Shown here one piece after another: positions 1-7,594 of a stretch of 27,686 nucleotides of DNA. Position 1 is the stretch's first letter. Each line of letters opens with the position of its first letter. Position numbers and translations under genes: made by a program. Below the pieces are notes generated by a model. That model was not told the origin of the DNA. It ran no database searches and saw only the letters and a list, made by a program, of their open reading frames with translations. Source of the DNA: DATNPH01 sp036703315 (GTDB lineage Bacteria > Cyanobacteriota > Cyanobacteriia > Cyanobacteriales > Coleofasciculaceae); NCBI GenBank assembly GCA_036703315.1, contig DATNPH010000005.1, positions 1 through 27,686 on the forward strand. The letters run 5' to 3'.

Positions 1-864
1 AAAGATTCATAACTAAAAAAGTGATAGCAATAGCCGTTTGAGAAGTATGAGGCAGTTTAGCCATGACGCGGTTCAGGCTAAATCTTCGTTTTGAGATGCC
101 AAATTTTCCTTCAATAGCATTACGAATTCTCTCGTCTTCTAGCGCTTGCTTCTTCTGTCCTGGGCTGACCTTGGCTGGGGGTCTTCCTAAGGGAGGTCCA
201 CTGATTCTAATCCCCCTCTCTTTACAGAAGGCTCGATTGGAGCGGGTTCGATAAATTCTATCGACATGTACCGATTCGGGATACAGTCCTGTGTGCTGTT
301 TAAAGGCTTCTATTTGGGATTTTAAATCTACTGATTCATTAAAGTTATCCCAGCTTATACGGTCTAAAAATACATATCCGTCAATATAACTTACAGACAG
401 CTTAGCTCCAAATTCAACAGGAGTTCCGGCTTTCCCTCTCACGATTGGACGGATATGGGGTTGGCTTAAGCTGACTATTCTGTCGTCAATTCTCTGGGAT
501 TTATTGTCATACATCCATTGCTGTTGACGGTAAACTTCGGTAACCACCAGCAAGCTCTTATATTGGGGGTTGCTCAAAACCTCAAGTGCTGCGCCTGTCT
601 GAATTAGCTGGTCGATGTGAGCTAAGTTTCTTTTTATATATTGGAGTTGTTTTTTTATAGCTCTTCTTCTTCAAATTCATCCCAGGGTATCAAATTCGCC
701 ATGATTACCCATCGATTATCTTGTGATAACTTTCCCTCAAAGGGCAGTTCAAAGTTTTCCGGTGGGGTGGGGCTTGAGGAAGCTTTTCTGTACATTTTCC
801 CTGCTCGTGGTACAAGGATTTTGTCGGATTTTACCAGATTTCCGGGGAGCTGAACAACCGTCAC
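1..864 (-). pseudogene. IS5/IS1182-type transposase remnant, internally deleted and cut by window edge
   Basis: The minus strand reads as two transposase pieces in different frames. The N-terminal piece most likely starts at the ATG at 795 (MYRKASSSPTPPENF...) and runs through PFEGKLSQDNRWVIMANLIPW to a stop at 655. From about 655 down to 1 another frame stays open and gives the later half, with HVDRIYRTRSNRAFC, SGPPLGRPPAKV, IEGKFG and SLNRVMAKL. These are the second-Asp and Glu regions of DDE transposases of this group. The segment expected between the pieces, which in relatives carries the first catalytic Asp, is missing, and the junction shifts the frame. The gene cannot make an active enzyme. 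The C-terminus lies outside the window. Family assignment is from remembered motifs; the deletion and frame change are seen directly. Confidence 0.8.
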
Positions 865-1040
865 TGCCGCTCAAAGTATTGATGGATAAGGGTTTCCGGT
901 TTGTGCAGCAAGCCCTATTTAGAAGAAGCTTCGGCAGAATTCTAACCAGCTCTTAGAATCGCCATCAGGTTCACAATCACGCTCCGCCTGACAGCTTACA
1001 TCAGGGAAGGGGACTAACCTCTGTTGCGATCGCCACTAAT

Positions 1041-1102
1041 GAGGGAGATAAGGGGAGATAACTTCTGTATCTTCCTTACCTTCTCTACCTTCCCCATCTC
1101 CC
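1041..1102. repeat. Purine-rich interspersed repeat, copy 1 (inverted relative to 17034-17091)
   Basis: Read on the minus strand this stretch runs from AGGGAGATGGGGAAGGTAG through GGAAGATACAGAAGTTATC to TCTCCC blocks. It matches the plus strand at 17034-17091 apart from a roughly 9-base insertion and a few substitutions. It lies just downstream of the adhesin gene. Its ends (GAGGGAGAT / ATCTCCCT) are complementary, so it could fold into a stem. Such elements are common between cyanobacterial genes; no function is claimed. Confidence 0.6.
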
Positions 1103-1130
1103 TGATTGATCGATGCTCTACCACTTACTC

Positions 1131-4100
1131 TTAAGGACAGGCAGGTACATTTGTGAAGTTTCCCCCTGCTGCAAAATTCACTGTACCCGTGTTGTTGGTA
1201 GCTACATTATCCCGATCAACGACCTGAAATGCTCCGGCATTTTGCTGTAACAGGAATTCCGTGTTGCTACTATTGCCATTGAGCCTTAAGCAGAGAGTTT
1301 TATTGCCATTCATAGCGGCATAGAAACCAGGAAGAGTGTTGTTTTGCATGATGTTGAACTGGACATCAGCGATCGTCTGGCTCTCGCCATTAGCCTGAAG
1401 AAATATACCCTGAGCCGCATTATTGTTAACAGTTGTTTTGTTAATGCTGATGTTCTGTTGTGCAATTCCATTAGCCTGGGTGAAAATGCCTTGCCCTCCC
1501 TCGCCATTACTGTCACCAGTTGTACCGTTAATGGTGCTGTTGGCGATCGCGATTTGCTGATCGGTATTATCACTTGCTTGTACAAAGATACCCTGACCCG
1601 CACTATTGCTCACATTCGTGTTGTTGATCACAAAGACTTGTCGGGTAGTCGGTTCGTCAGCTTTGCTGGAAGCCGAAACGAAAATTCCTTGACCTCTGCT
1701 ATCACTTACTTTGGTACTGTCGATGTTGAAATTCTGCTGTGCGCCACCATTCGCTTGGACGAAAACTCCCTGCCCTCCTTGACCATTGCTGTCAACAGCT
1801 GTAGCGTTAATTGTGCTGTTGGCGATCGCAACTTGCTGAGCACTATTGCCATTTGCCTGAAAGAACGTGCCCTGACCCCTATTGTTGCTTACCGTGCTGC
1901 CGTTGATAGCAATAGTCTGTCGGCTGGTGGGTTCTTCAGCTTTGCTAGACGTTGAAAAGAACATGCCCTGACCCGCATTATCGCTTACTTGCGTGCTGTT
2001 AACAGTCAATTGCTGCTGTGCGCCAGCATTGGCTTGAGTAAATACACCCTGTCCACCTTCACCTTTAGCATCAACAGCGGTACCCTTAATTGTGGTATTG
2101 GCGCTGGTGAAGTTTTGTTGGCTATTGTTATTTGCCTGAAGGAAGATACCTTGACCAATACTATTGCTCACAGTCGTATCGTTGAGGGTAACGTTCTGTC
2201 GGCTAGTTGGCTCTTCAGCCTTACTAAACGCTGAAATGAACATCCCTTGACCGGCACTATTATTTACTTGAGTGCTGTTAAGGGTTAACTGCTGTTGTGC
2301 GCCGCTATTAGCCTGAGCAAACATACCCTGACCCCCCTCACCTTTAGCATCAACAGCTGTGCCGTTAATCGTGGTGTTGGTGCTGGTGAACTCTTGTTGG
2401 CTATTGTTATTCGCCTGAAGGAAAAGGCCTTGACCTGTGCTACTGCTGACACTCGTACTGTTGAGAGTGACGTTCTGTCGGCTTGGTTGCTCTTCGGCTT
2501 TGCTAAAACCTGAAACGAAAATGCCTTGACTAGCACTGTTACTGATTTGAGTGGTATCAAGACGTAAGGTCTGTTGTGCGCCACTATTAGCTTGAGCAAA
2601 CATACCCTGACCCCCCTCACCTTTGCTGTCGCGGGTCGTGCCGTTAATCGTACTGTTAGTACTAGTAAACTCTTGTTGGGTATTGTTATTCGCTTGAAGG
2701 AAAATGCCCTGACCCGTGCTAATACTGACATTTGTACCGTTGAGGGTAACGTTCTGTCGGCTGGTGGGTTCTTCCGTCTTGCTAAAAGTCGAAGCGAAAA
2801 TTCCCTGACTAGCGCTGTTAGTGACTAGAGTACTGTTAATGGTCAATTGTTGCTGTGCGCCGCTATTAGCTTGGGCAAACAAGCCCTGACCCCCTTCACC
2901 TTTAGTGTCGCGACTCGTCCCGTTAATCGTGGCGTTGGTACTGGTAAAGTCCTGTCGGCTATTGTTATTTGCCTGAACAAAGATGCCTGAACCAACGCTG
3001 TTGTTCACACTCGTACCATTGAGGTTGACACTCTGTCGGCTGGTTGGCTCTTCTGGTCTGCTAAAAGTGGAAATAAAAATCCCCTGACTAGCACTATCAC
3101 TGACTTTGGCGCTGTCAAGGCGCACGTTCTGTTGTGCGCCGCCACTGGCTTGGGCGAACAAGCCTTGACCGCCCTCACCTTTACTGTCTACGGTTGTGCG
3201 ATTAATCGTGGTGTTGGTGCTGGTGAAGTCCTGTTGGCTATTGTTACTTGCCTGAACGAAGATGCCTGAACCAACGCTGTTGTTCACACTCGTACCGTTG
3301 AGAGTGACGTTCTGTCGGCTGGCTACCTCTTCGGCTTTGCTAACAGCGGAAACGAAAATTCCCTGGCTAGCGCTGTCACTAATTTGAGTGGTATCAAGCC
3401 GTAAGGTCTGTTGTGCACCGCCACTGGCTTGGGAGAACAAACCCTGACCCCCCTCACCTTTGGCGTCGAGACTGGTGCGGGTGATTGTGCTGTTGGCGAT
3501 CGCAACATCCTGTCGGCTATTGTTATTGGACTGAAAGAAAATGCCTTGACCAGCACCATTACTAATGGTGGTGTTATTGGCGGTGAACTTCTGTTGAGCG
3601 TTTTCAGAGGCTTGAACGAAAATTCCTTGACTACCGCTACCGCTAATTGTATTTGTATTGAGCGTTAATTCCTGTTGAGTATTGCCAGCTGCTGAAACGA
3701 ACAGACCCTGTTTACCACTGTTGCTGATAGTGTTATTAGCAATCAAGCTAGTTCCAGCTATATTGGTCAGGTTAATTCCCTGCTCCGTTGCATTGGTGAT
3801 GCGGTTATCTCGTATCGTTACATTCTGAATATTGGCTGCCTGGATACCGTTTCCAGTGGCATTGGCGATCGCAAATCCTGACAACGTTGTATCATTCCCC
3901 ATCGTGACGCTTCCTGTCACCGCAGGAAACACTCCACTTCCCGACAACGGTAGCTGAATCGTTCCCAGTTGCACGGTATTAATTGTTTGTACTGGTCCTG
4001 TCGATAGTACTGATACCTTCTCCGGAATTGTGAAAGCTGGAACTCCAGGATTTGTCCCAGGCTGAACGTAAACAATTTCATTGGGCTGAGCGACGTTTAA

Positions 4101-5117
4101 GGCATTCTGTACCGTGCCAGTGGGATTTTCAAAGGTGCCATTCCCTGTTCCTGTCCCTAGATTGACGTGTCGGAACTGCCAGGGATTGCCGGTCTTCGGA
4201 TTAATGGCAACAATCGAATCGTTCTTTGTCTGCTCATCTACAGCGATCGTAGCTGTACGCCCAACTGATTCTCCCATGCGAGCCAGTACACTGGGGCTTC
4301 TGACACCGCGCGGTCGAGTTCCTGGAAAGTTGACCCCTAGATTCAGAACTACTCTCGTATCAAACAGGGGGTCATGTTGAACCGACAAACCTAGCCGCAG
4401 AGTATCAGTGGGACGGGCTTCCAGTCTGCCTCTGACGCCAAAACCGCTATCGCTACCTTGGGCACTGTAGTAATACACACCCGCGTAGCCTCGGATGTCT
4501 CCATTTCCCAGCCGCAGCAACCGCCCACCTGCTTCGATGTCAATCCCGCCCATTGCTGCCTCGTATTGGCGTGTCCGACCTACTACCAAGAAGTTTTGCT
4601 GGAAAAAGGGATTGGACAAGAATACAGAAGTTTGTTCGCGAGTGTTGCCTACGGGAAGGTAGCCGTTGATTCGTAAATCCCAATCGCCTAGTCTTTCAAA
4701 ACCCGCACCAATTTGGTGAAATACATTTTTGCCTGTGTCGCGGACATCATAAGAGATGTATCCGCCCAAAATTCGGTTGCGAGAGGGGTTGTAAAACCGC
4801 TGTCCTAGTATCAGGTTAGTACCCAAGGCGGAGTCTGTCGAAACAAGTGCTCGTCCTTCCAGGAACGTTAGGGTACTTCCCGGCGTCTGTTGTAAAGGAG
4901 CAAAGCCTTCGATGCTAAAGTATGGCTCTTTGTAGCCAGCACCAGTCGTTGTGAATCCAGCACCGATGCGAGGACGAACTTTTAGGTCGTCAGCTTGACC
5001 AGTGGATGAAGGAACTGCAGTGCCAGGAGCCGTGTCTGTTGTTTGAGCAAGGACAGGAGAGGTTAATGCTGTAGAGAGCAGTAACCCGATGCAAAGCGCC
5101 TGCGCTGGCTTCTTCAT
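1131..5117 (-). CDS. Inverse autotransporter-like adhesin with right-handed beta-helix repeats
   Basis: A 1328-residue secreted protein. Residues 1-24 form a signal peptide (MKKPAQ, hydrophobic core, VLA-Q cleavage). Residues about 47-265 alternate like an outer-membrane barrel and resemble the inverse autotransporter (intimin/invasin) beta domain: RPRIGAGF, GYISYDVRDTG, GAGFERLGDWDLRINGYLPVG. A linker and pectate-lyase-like coils follow. From residue 552 there are seven consecutive 93-residue repeats and a partial eighth, each made of three coils carrying QGxFxQA, NN-QQ and T/S/N ladders. This is typical of parallel beta-helix passengers displayed outside the cell. The C-terminus ends in a two-cysteine cap (CLRLNG...VPACP). 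The start is supported by the signal peptide. The gene stands alone between a repeat and a 260-bp upstream gap. Likely role is surface adhesion or aggregation; the ligand is unknown. Confidence 0.85.
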   Translation of the reverse strand: MKKPAQALCIGLLLSTALTSPVLAQTTDTAPGTAVPSSTGQADDLKVRPRIGAGFTTTGAGYKEPYFSIEGFAPLQQTPGSTLTFLEGRALVSTDSALGTNLILGQRFYNPSRNRILGGYISYDVRDTGKNVFHQIGAGFERLGDWDLRINGYLPVGNTREQTSVFLSNPFFQQNFLVVGRTRQYEAAMGGIDIEAGGRLLRLGNGDIRGYAGVYYYSAQGSDSGFGVRGRLEARPTDTLRLGLSVQHDPLFDTRVVLNLGVNFPGTRPRGVRSPSVLARMGESVGRTATIAVDEQTKNDSIVAINPKTGNPWQFRHVNLGTGTGNGTFENPTGTVQNALNVAQPNEIVYVQPGTNPGVPAFTIPEKVSVLSTGPVQTINTVQLGTIQLPLSGSGVFPAVTGSVTMGNDTTLSGFAIANATGNGIQAANIQNVTIRDNRITNATEQGINLTNIAGTSLIANNTISNSGKQGLFVSAAGNTQQELTLNTNTISGSGSQGIFVQASENAQQKFTANNTTISNGAGQGIFFQSNNNSRQDVAIANSTITRTSLDAKGEGGQGLFSQASGGAQQTLRLDTTQISDSASQGIFVSAVSKAEEVASRQNVTLNGTSVNNSVGSGIFVQASNNSQQDFTSTNTTINRTTVDSKGEGGQGLFAQASGGAQQNVRLDSAKVSDSASQGIFISTFSRPEEPTSRQSVNLNGTSVNNSVGSGIFVQANNNSRQDFTSTNATINGTSRDTKGEGGQGLFAQANSGAQQQLTINSTLVTNSASQGIFASTFSKTEEPTSRQNVTLNGTNVSISTGQGIFLQANNNTQQEFTSTNSTINGTTRDSKGEGGQGMFAQANSGAQQTLRLDTTQISNSASQGIFVSGFSKAEEQPSRQNVTLNSTSVSSSTGQGLFLQANNNSQQEFTSTNTTINGTAVDAKGEGGQGMFAQANSGAQQQLTLNSTQVNNSAGQGMFISAFSKAEEPTSRQNVTLNDTTVSNSIGQGIFLQANNNSQQNFTSANTTIKGTAVDAKGEGGQGVFTQANAGAQQQLTVNSTQVSDNAGQGMFFSTSSKAEEPTSRQTIAINGSTVSNNRGQGTFFQANGNSAQQVAIANSTINATAVDSNGQGGQGVFVQANGGAQQNFNIDSTKVSDSRGQGIFVSASSKADEPTTRQVFVINNTNVSNSAGQGIFVQASDNTDQQIAIANSTINGTTGDSNGEGGQGIFTQANGIAQQNISINKTTVNNNAAQGIFLQANGESQTIADVQFNIMQNNTLPGFYAAMNGNKTLCLRLNGNSSNTEFLLQQNAGAFQVVDRDNVATNNTGTVNFAAGGNFTNVPACP
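1512..3464 (-). repeat. Seven tandem 279-bp coding repeats in the adhesin
   Basis: Seven complete units of exactly 279 bp (93 codons) fill this interval without any indel (7 x 279 = 1953 bp), and a partial eighth continues to about 1375. Each unit opens with (K/N)GEGGQG or GQGGQG. A second coil carries the loop SKAEEPTSR or a close variant, and a third coil carries IFxQAxNNxxQ. Neighbouring central units are closest to each other, while the copies near 1512 are more diverged, as expected for unequal crossing-over or gene conversion. Confidence 0.9.
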
Positions 5118-5377
5118 AAATTTTCCCGTACTAGGATATCTAAATGCTTCTTTCTACATCTATCTAAAGTAGGAATCCGGCTGGACAGTAATGAAGAATC
5201 GATGAAAAAATAGTAAAGTTTGTCTTCAAAGTAGGGAGTAGGTCAAGAGACTTTCATCCTTTGTAGTGCGCAAAAGCTCTTGGAAGTCTTGCTGCCACAG
5301 AGGTATGTCATAACTACTGAGAAACTTATCTAAGATGATGAGTGGGATTGTCTTGAGTCTCACAAGAACAAGTCATT

Positions 5378-5998
5378 GTGGAGCAGCACGAACAAGTTAC
5401 GATCGCTCAGTACCAAGCAGAGGCTGATTGGTTCCGCGAAGGCACATGGAATCATGATGTCTCTCAAAATCGGGAGGCTTTGGTAGCGGCAATGCCAAAC
5501 AATCCCGGCAGGATTCTTGATTTAGGTTGTGGACCCGGACGGGATTTGGTAGCTTTCAAACAGCAGGGTCATACGGTAATTGGTCTGGATGCCACGCCAG
5601 CCTTTGTAGAAATGGCGCAACAAGCTTCCGGATGTGAAGTTTGGCAGCAATCGTTTCTCAGTCTTGATCTGCCGATCGCATTTTTTGATGGTATCTTTGC
5701 GAATGCATCCTTGATTCATGTTCCTCGTGCTGAGATGGCCCAGGTAGTCAAGGATTTGTGGCGATCGCTTGCTACCAATGGTGTAATTGTTATGTCTATG
5801 GGTCGCGGTGATTGGGAGGGATATATCGCCTGTCCAAATGGCTACCGTTATGTTGTCGGTTGGGAGTATGAAACCTTAGCTCCCTGCGTGGAACAAGCAG
5901 AATTTGAGATTCTCCATCACTACTATCGTCCGCCAGGATTGCCCCAAGAGCAACAATCCTGGTTAGTAATCGTGGCGCGTAAACGTACAGAGTCCTAG
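5378..5998 (+). CDS. Class I SAM-dependent methyltransferase
   Basis: A 206-residue single-domain methyltransferase. The SAM-binding motif I ILDLGCGPG is at residues 46-54, and the acidic end of strand 2 is in VIGLDATPAF. Motif IV-like FDGIFANASLIHVP and a post-I strand GVIVMSMGRGD follow. The C-terminal strand (SWLVIVARK) completes the Rossmann-like fold. It resembles the Methyltransf_25/11 (UbiE/Tam-like) group; the substrate cannot be read from sequence. The start used is GTG with no clear ribosome binding site, and no in-frame ATG with a better context is visible just upstream. It is followed after 65 bp by an SDR gene on the same strand, which may be cotranscribed. Confidence 0.85.
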   Translation: MEQHEQVTIAQYQAEADWFREGTWNHDVSQNREALVAAMPNNPGRILDLGCGPGRDLVAFKQQGHTVIGLDATPAFVEMAQQASGCEVWQQSFLSLDLPIAFFDGIFANASLIHVPRAEMAQVVKDLWRSLATNGVIVMSMGRGDWEGYIACPNGYRYVVGWEYETLAPCVEQAEFEILHHYYRPPGLPQEQQSWLVIVARKRTES

Positions 5999-6063
5999 AA
6001 GTTAAGCCTTGCCAATTCCCTATGCTGGTAAAGAGATAAAAGCATGCGTGCAAGGAATTGAAG

Positions 6064-6741
6064 ATGACAGATACATCCTACATTTTTCTAGCTGGGGCAA
6101 GTCGAGGTGTTGGTCGAGAAATTGCTAAATACCTGATAGAACAAAACCAGAAGGTGAAAGCCTTACTACGTTCCGAGGCAACTCGTCCGGAATTAGAGGC
6201 AATGGGAATCAAAGTGGTAATAGGAGACGCGTTGGATACGGCTGCTGTTGAGCAGGCAATGTTGGGAGATGAACTCATTCACGCTGTGATCAGTACGATT
6301 GGGGGTTTACCCAAAGAGGGGAAACGAGCAGACTATCTGGGCAACAAGACTCTCATTGATGCAGCCGTGAAGGCTGGAGTGCAAAAGTTCATTTTGGTTT
6401 CTTCAATTGGTAGTGGAGAGAGTGCCGTTGCCCTACCACCCCAAGCCATGGAAACACTGAGACCAGTTTTGCTAGAGAAAGAGCAGGCAGAGAAACACTT
6501 AGTTGAAAGTGGATTGACCTATACGGTGATCCGACCTGGTGGGTTGAAATCAGAACCAGCTACAGGTAATGGTGTTTTGACAGAAGACTACAGAGTGGCT
6601 GGGACAATTCATCGCGCTGATGTTGCCCAATTAGTTTGTAAGTGTCTTTTTTCTGACGCGGCTAACAATAAAATCCTCTCAGCGGTTGACCGAAATATGA
6701 CGTATGGACAAGCTTCATTTGAAGAACTTAGTTTGACTTAA
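6064..6741 (+). CDS. NAD(P)-binding atypical SDR (NmrA/NAD(P)H-binding family)
   Basis: About 225 residues. The N-terminal nucleotide-binding loop is GASRGVG after a hydrophobic first strand (IFLAGA). Later come VVIGDALD, the conserved FILVSSIGSGES strand and YTVIRPGGLKSEPATGNG, then IHRADVAQLVCKCLF. This is the order seen in NAD(P)H-binding (PF13460-like) epimerase/reductase-related proteins of cyanobacteria. The classical YxxxK pair is not obvious, so catalytic activity is uncertain. An in-frame TTG lies two codons upstream at 6058; ATG at 6064 is preferred because AAGGA at 6052-6056 gives proper spacing. The 3' end overlaps the convergent gene at 6728 by 14 bp. Confidence 0.82.
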   Translation: MTDTSYIFLAGASRGVGREIAKYLIEQNQKVKALLRSEATRPELEAMGIKVVIGDALDTAAVEQAMLGDELIHAVISTIGGLPKEGKRADYLGNKTLIDAAVKAGVQKFILVSSIGSGESAVALPPQAMETLRPVLLEKEQAEKHLVESGLTYTVIRPGGLKSEPATGNGVLTEDYRVAGTIHRADVAQLVCKCLFSDAANNKILSAVDRNMTYGQASFEELSLT

Positions 6742-7195
6742 AGGGTTTGATCCAGCGGCGGTGGAGCGCAAAGTCGAGGGTAAAACGGGCGACTAGAAAA
6801 CACAAAATACTTTCAATACCCAAGACGCCTAACGACCAGAAACCGTTACTCAAGTTCTGCTCCACCTCCGCTGGCGCTAATCCCTTCACTAACCCAAAGG
6901 CTAGCACTGCCCCATCCTTGAGATGTGGATTTTCATCATCGCGAATCACATAGCGGTAGGTGACGCCAAACAAAAAGCCACTCAACCAGGCGATCGCTAC
7001 CTTCACTAGCAGATCAACAGCTGTGGTAATTTGTAAGCTGACGAGTGCCTCGGACTGCTCTGCGAGTATCAAAGTGTTACCAACCACGGTGATACTGTAA
7101 GCAAGCGTAAAGGACACAGCCGCGAATGTGCCTGCTTTCAGAGATTCGATGCGTTCAGCGGTGAGGTTAGGAGACTCGTTCACAATCTTCATCAC
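6728..7195 (-). CDS. Predicted four-helix membrane protein of unknown function
   Basis: A 155-residue protein with four hydrophobic stretches, roughly residues 20-45, 54-84, 92-108 and 119-145, so an integral membrane protein. Charged loops include YRYVIRDDENPHLKDGA and a basic tail (HRRWIKPFKSN), which suggests the C-terminus is cytoplasmic. No enzymatic motif is visible and I do not recognise a named family, although the pattern looks like conserved cyanobacterial hypotheticals. It is convergent with the SDR gene and divergent from petN, with only 66 bp to the petN start. The start has two consecutive Met codons; either is possible. Confidence 0.75.
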   Translation of the reverse strand: MMKIVNESPNLTAERIESLKAGTFAAVSFTLAYSITVVGNTLILAEQSEALVSLQITTAVDLLVKVAIAWLSGFLFGVTYRYVIRDDENPHLKDGAVLAFGLVKGLAPAEVEQNLSNGFWSLGVLGIESILCFLVARFTLDFALHRRWIKPFKSN

Positions 7196-7261
7196 AAGTC
7201 AAAAACGGCTCAGATTGAACTATCATAAGGCTTGTAGTCATTCATACTTTTATATAGCGCT

Positions 7262-7351
7262 ATGGATATTCTGTCATTAGGTTGGGTTTCAGTCCTGGTT
7301 TTGTTCACTTGGTCAATTGCAATGGTCGTTTGGGGTCGCAACGGTTTTTAG
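7262..7351 (+). CDS. petN: Cytochrome b6f complex subunit VIII (PetN)
   Basis: A 29-codon gene. The peptide begins MDILSLGWVSVLVLF and ends VVWGRNGF, which is the strongly conserved PetN sequence of cyanobacteria and plastids. PetN is a single transmembrane helix at the periphery of the cytochrome b6f complex in thylakoid membranes. It is needed for complex stability and so for electron transfer between plastoquinol and plastocyanin or cytochrome c6. Length and both termini match the family exactly. AT-rich promoter-like sequence (CATACTTTTATATAG) precedes the start, without a clear Shine-Dalgarno sequence. The next small gene begins 8 bp after the stop, probably in the same transcript. Confidence 0.95.
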   Translation: MDILSLGWVSVLVLFTWSIAMVVWGRNGF

Positions 7352-7358
7352 AGGCATC

Positions 7359-7493
7359 GTGGAAGGTTCTATTGTCACTGGTCTGTTTTTCGCTGCCATA
7401 GGACTATTAGTTTTAGTCAGTGGTGGAGTCGCTTATTTAACGGCGGCAGAATGGCGCGATCGCCGTCGCCAAGATAGGGATAAAAAAAGGTAA
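7359..7493 (+). CDS. 44-residue single-helix membrane peptide downstream of petN
   Basis: A GTG-initiated frame eight bases after petN encodes 44 residues. A hydrophobic helix with GLFFAAIGLLVLVSGGVAY is followed by a very basic tail, EWRDRRRQDRDKKR. The positive-inside rule puts the tail in the cytoplasm (or the stromal side, if in thylakoids). The tight spacing to petN and the sharp hydrophobic/basic division argue that it is a real gene. I recall similar small proteins next to petN in other cyanobacteria but give no name. A role linked to b6f or thylakoid membranes is only inferred from position. The GTG codon is the only plausible start; a HIP1-like GCGCGATCGC lies within the gene. Confidence 0.7.
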   Translation: MEGSIVTGLFFAAIGLLVLVSGGVAYLTAAEWRDRRRQDRDKKR

Positions 7494-7594
7494 GGACATC
7501 CTGCTCCAACTAAAGGACGGGAGATTGGAGGTCATCGGTCATTGATTACCTATGTCCGATGACCGTCCTGTAGATTTTTCGATGAAACGCTGTG

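Noticed and set aside
1344..1955. A 203-codon plus-strand open frame inside the adhesin gene, and similar frames at 1989-2234, 2295-2513, 2574-2828 and 3411-3668
   Set aside because: They recur with the 279-bp repeat of the minus-strand gene, have low-complexity products and lack domains; they are antisense shadows of the repeats.
1310..3559. Minus-strand frames rich in Arg, Val and Leu within the repeats (for example 2285-2731)
   Set aside because: Alternative frame of the same repeat DNA; the main frame has a signal peptide, a barrel and beta-helix structure.
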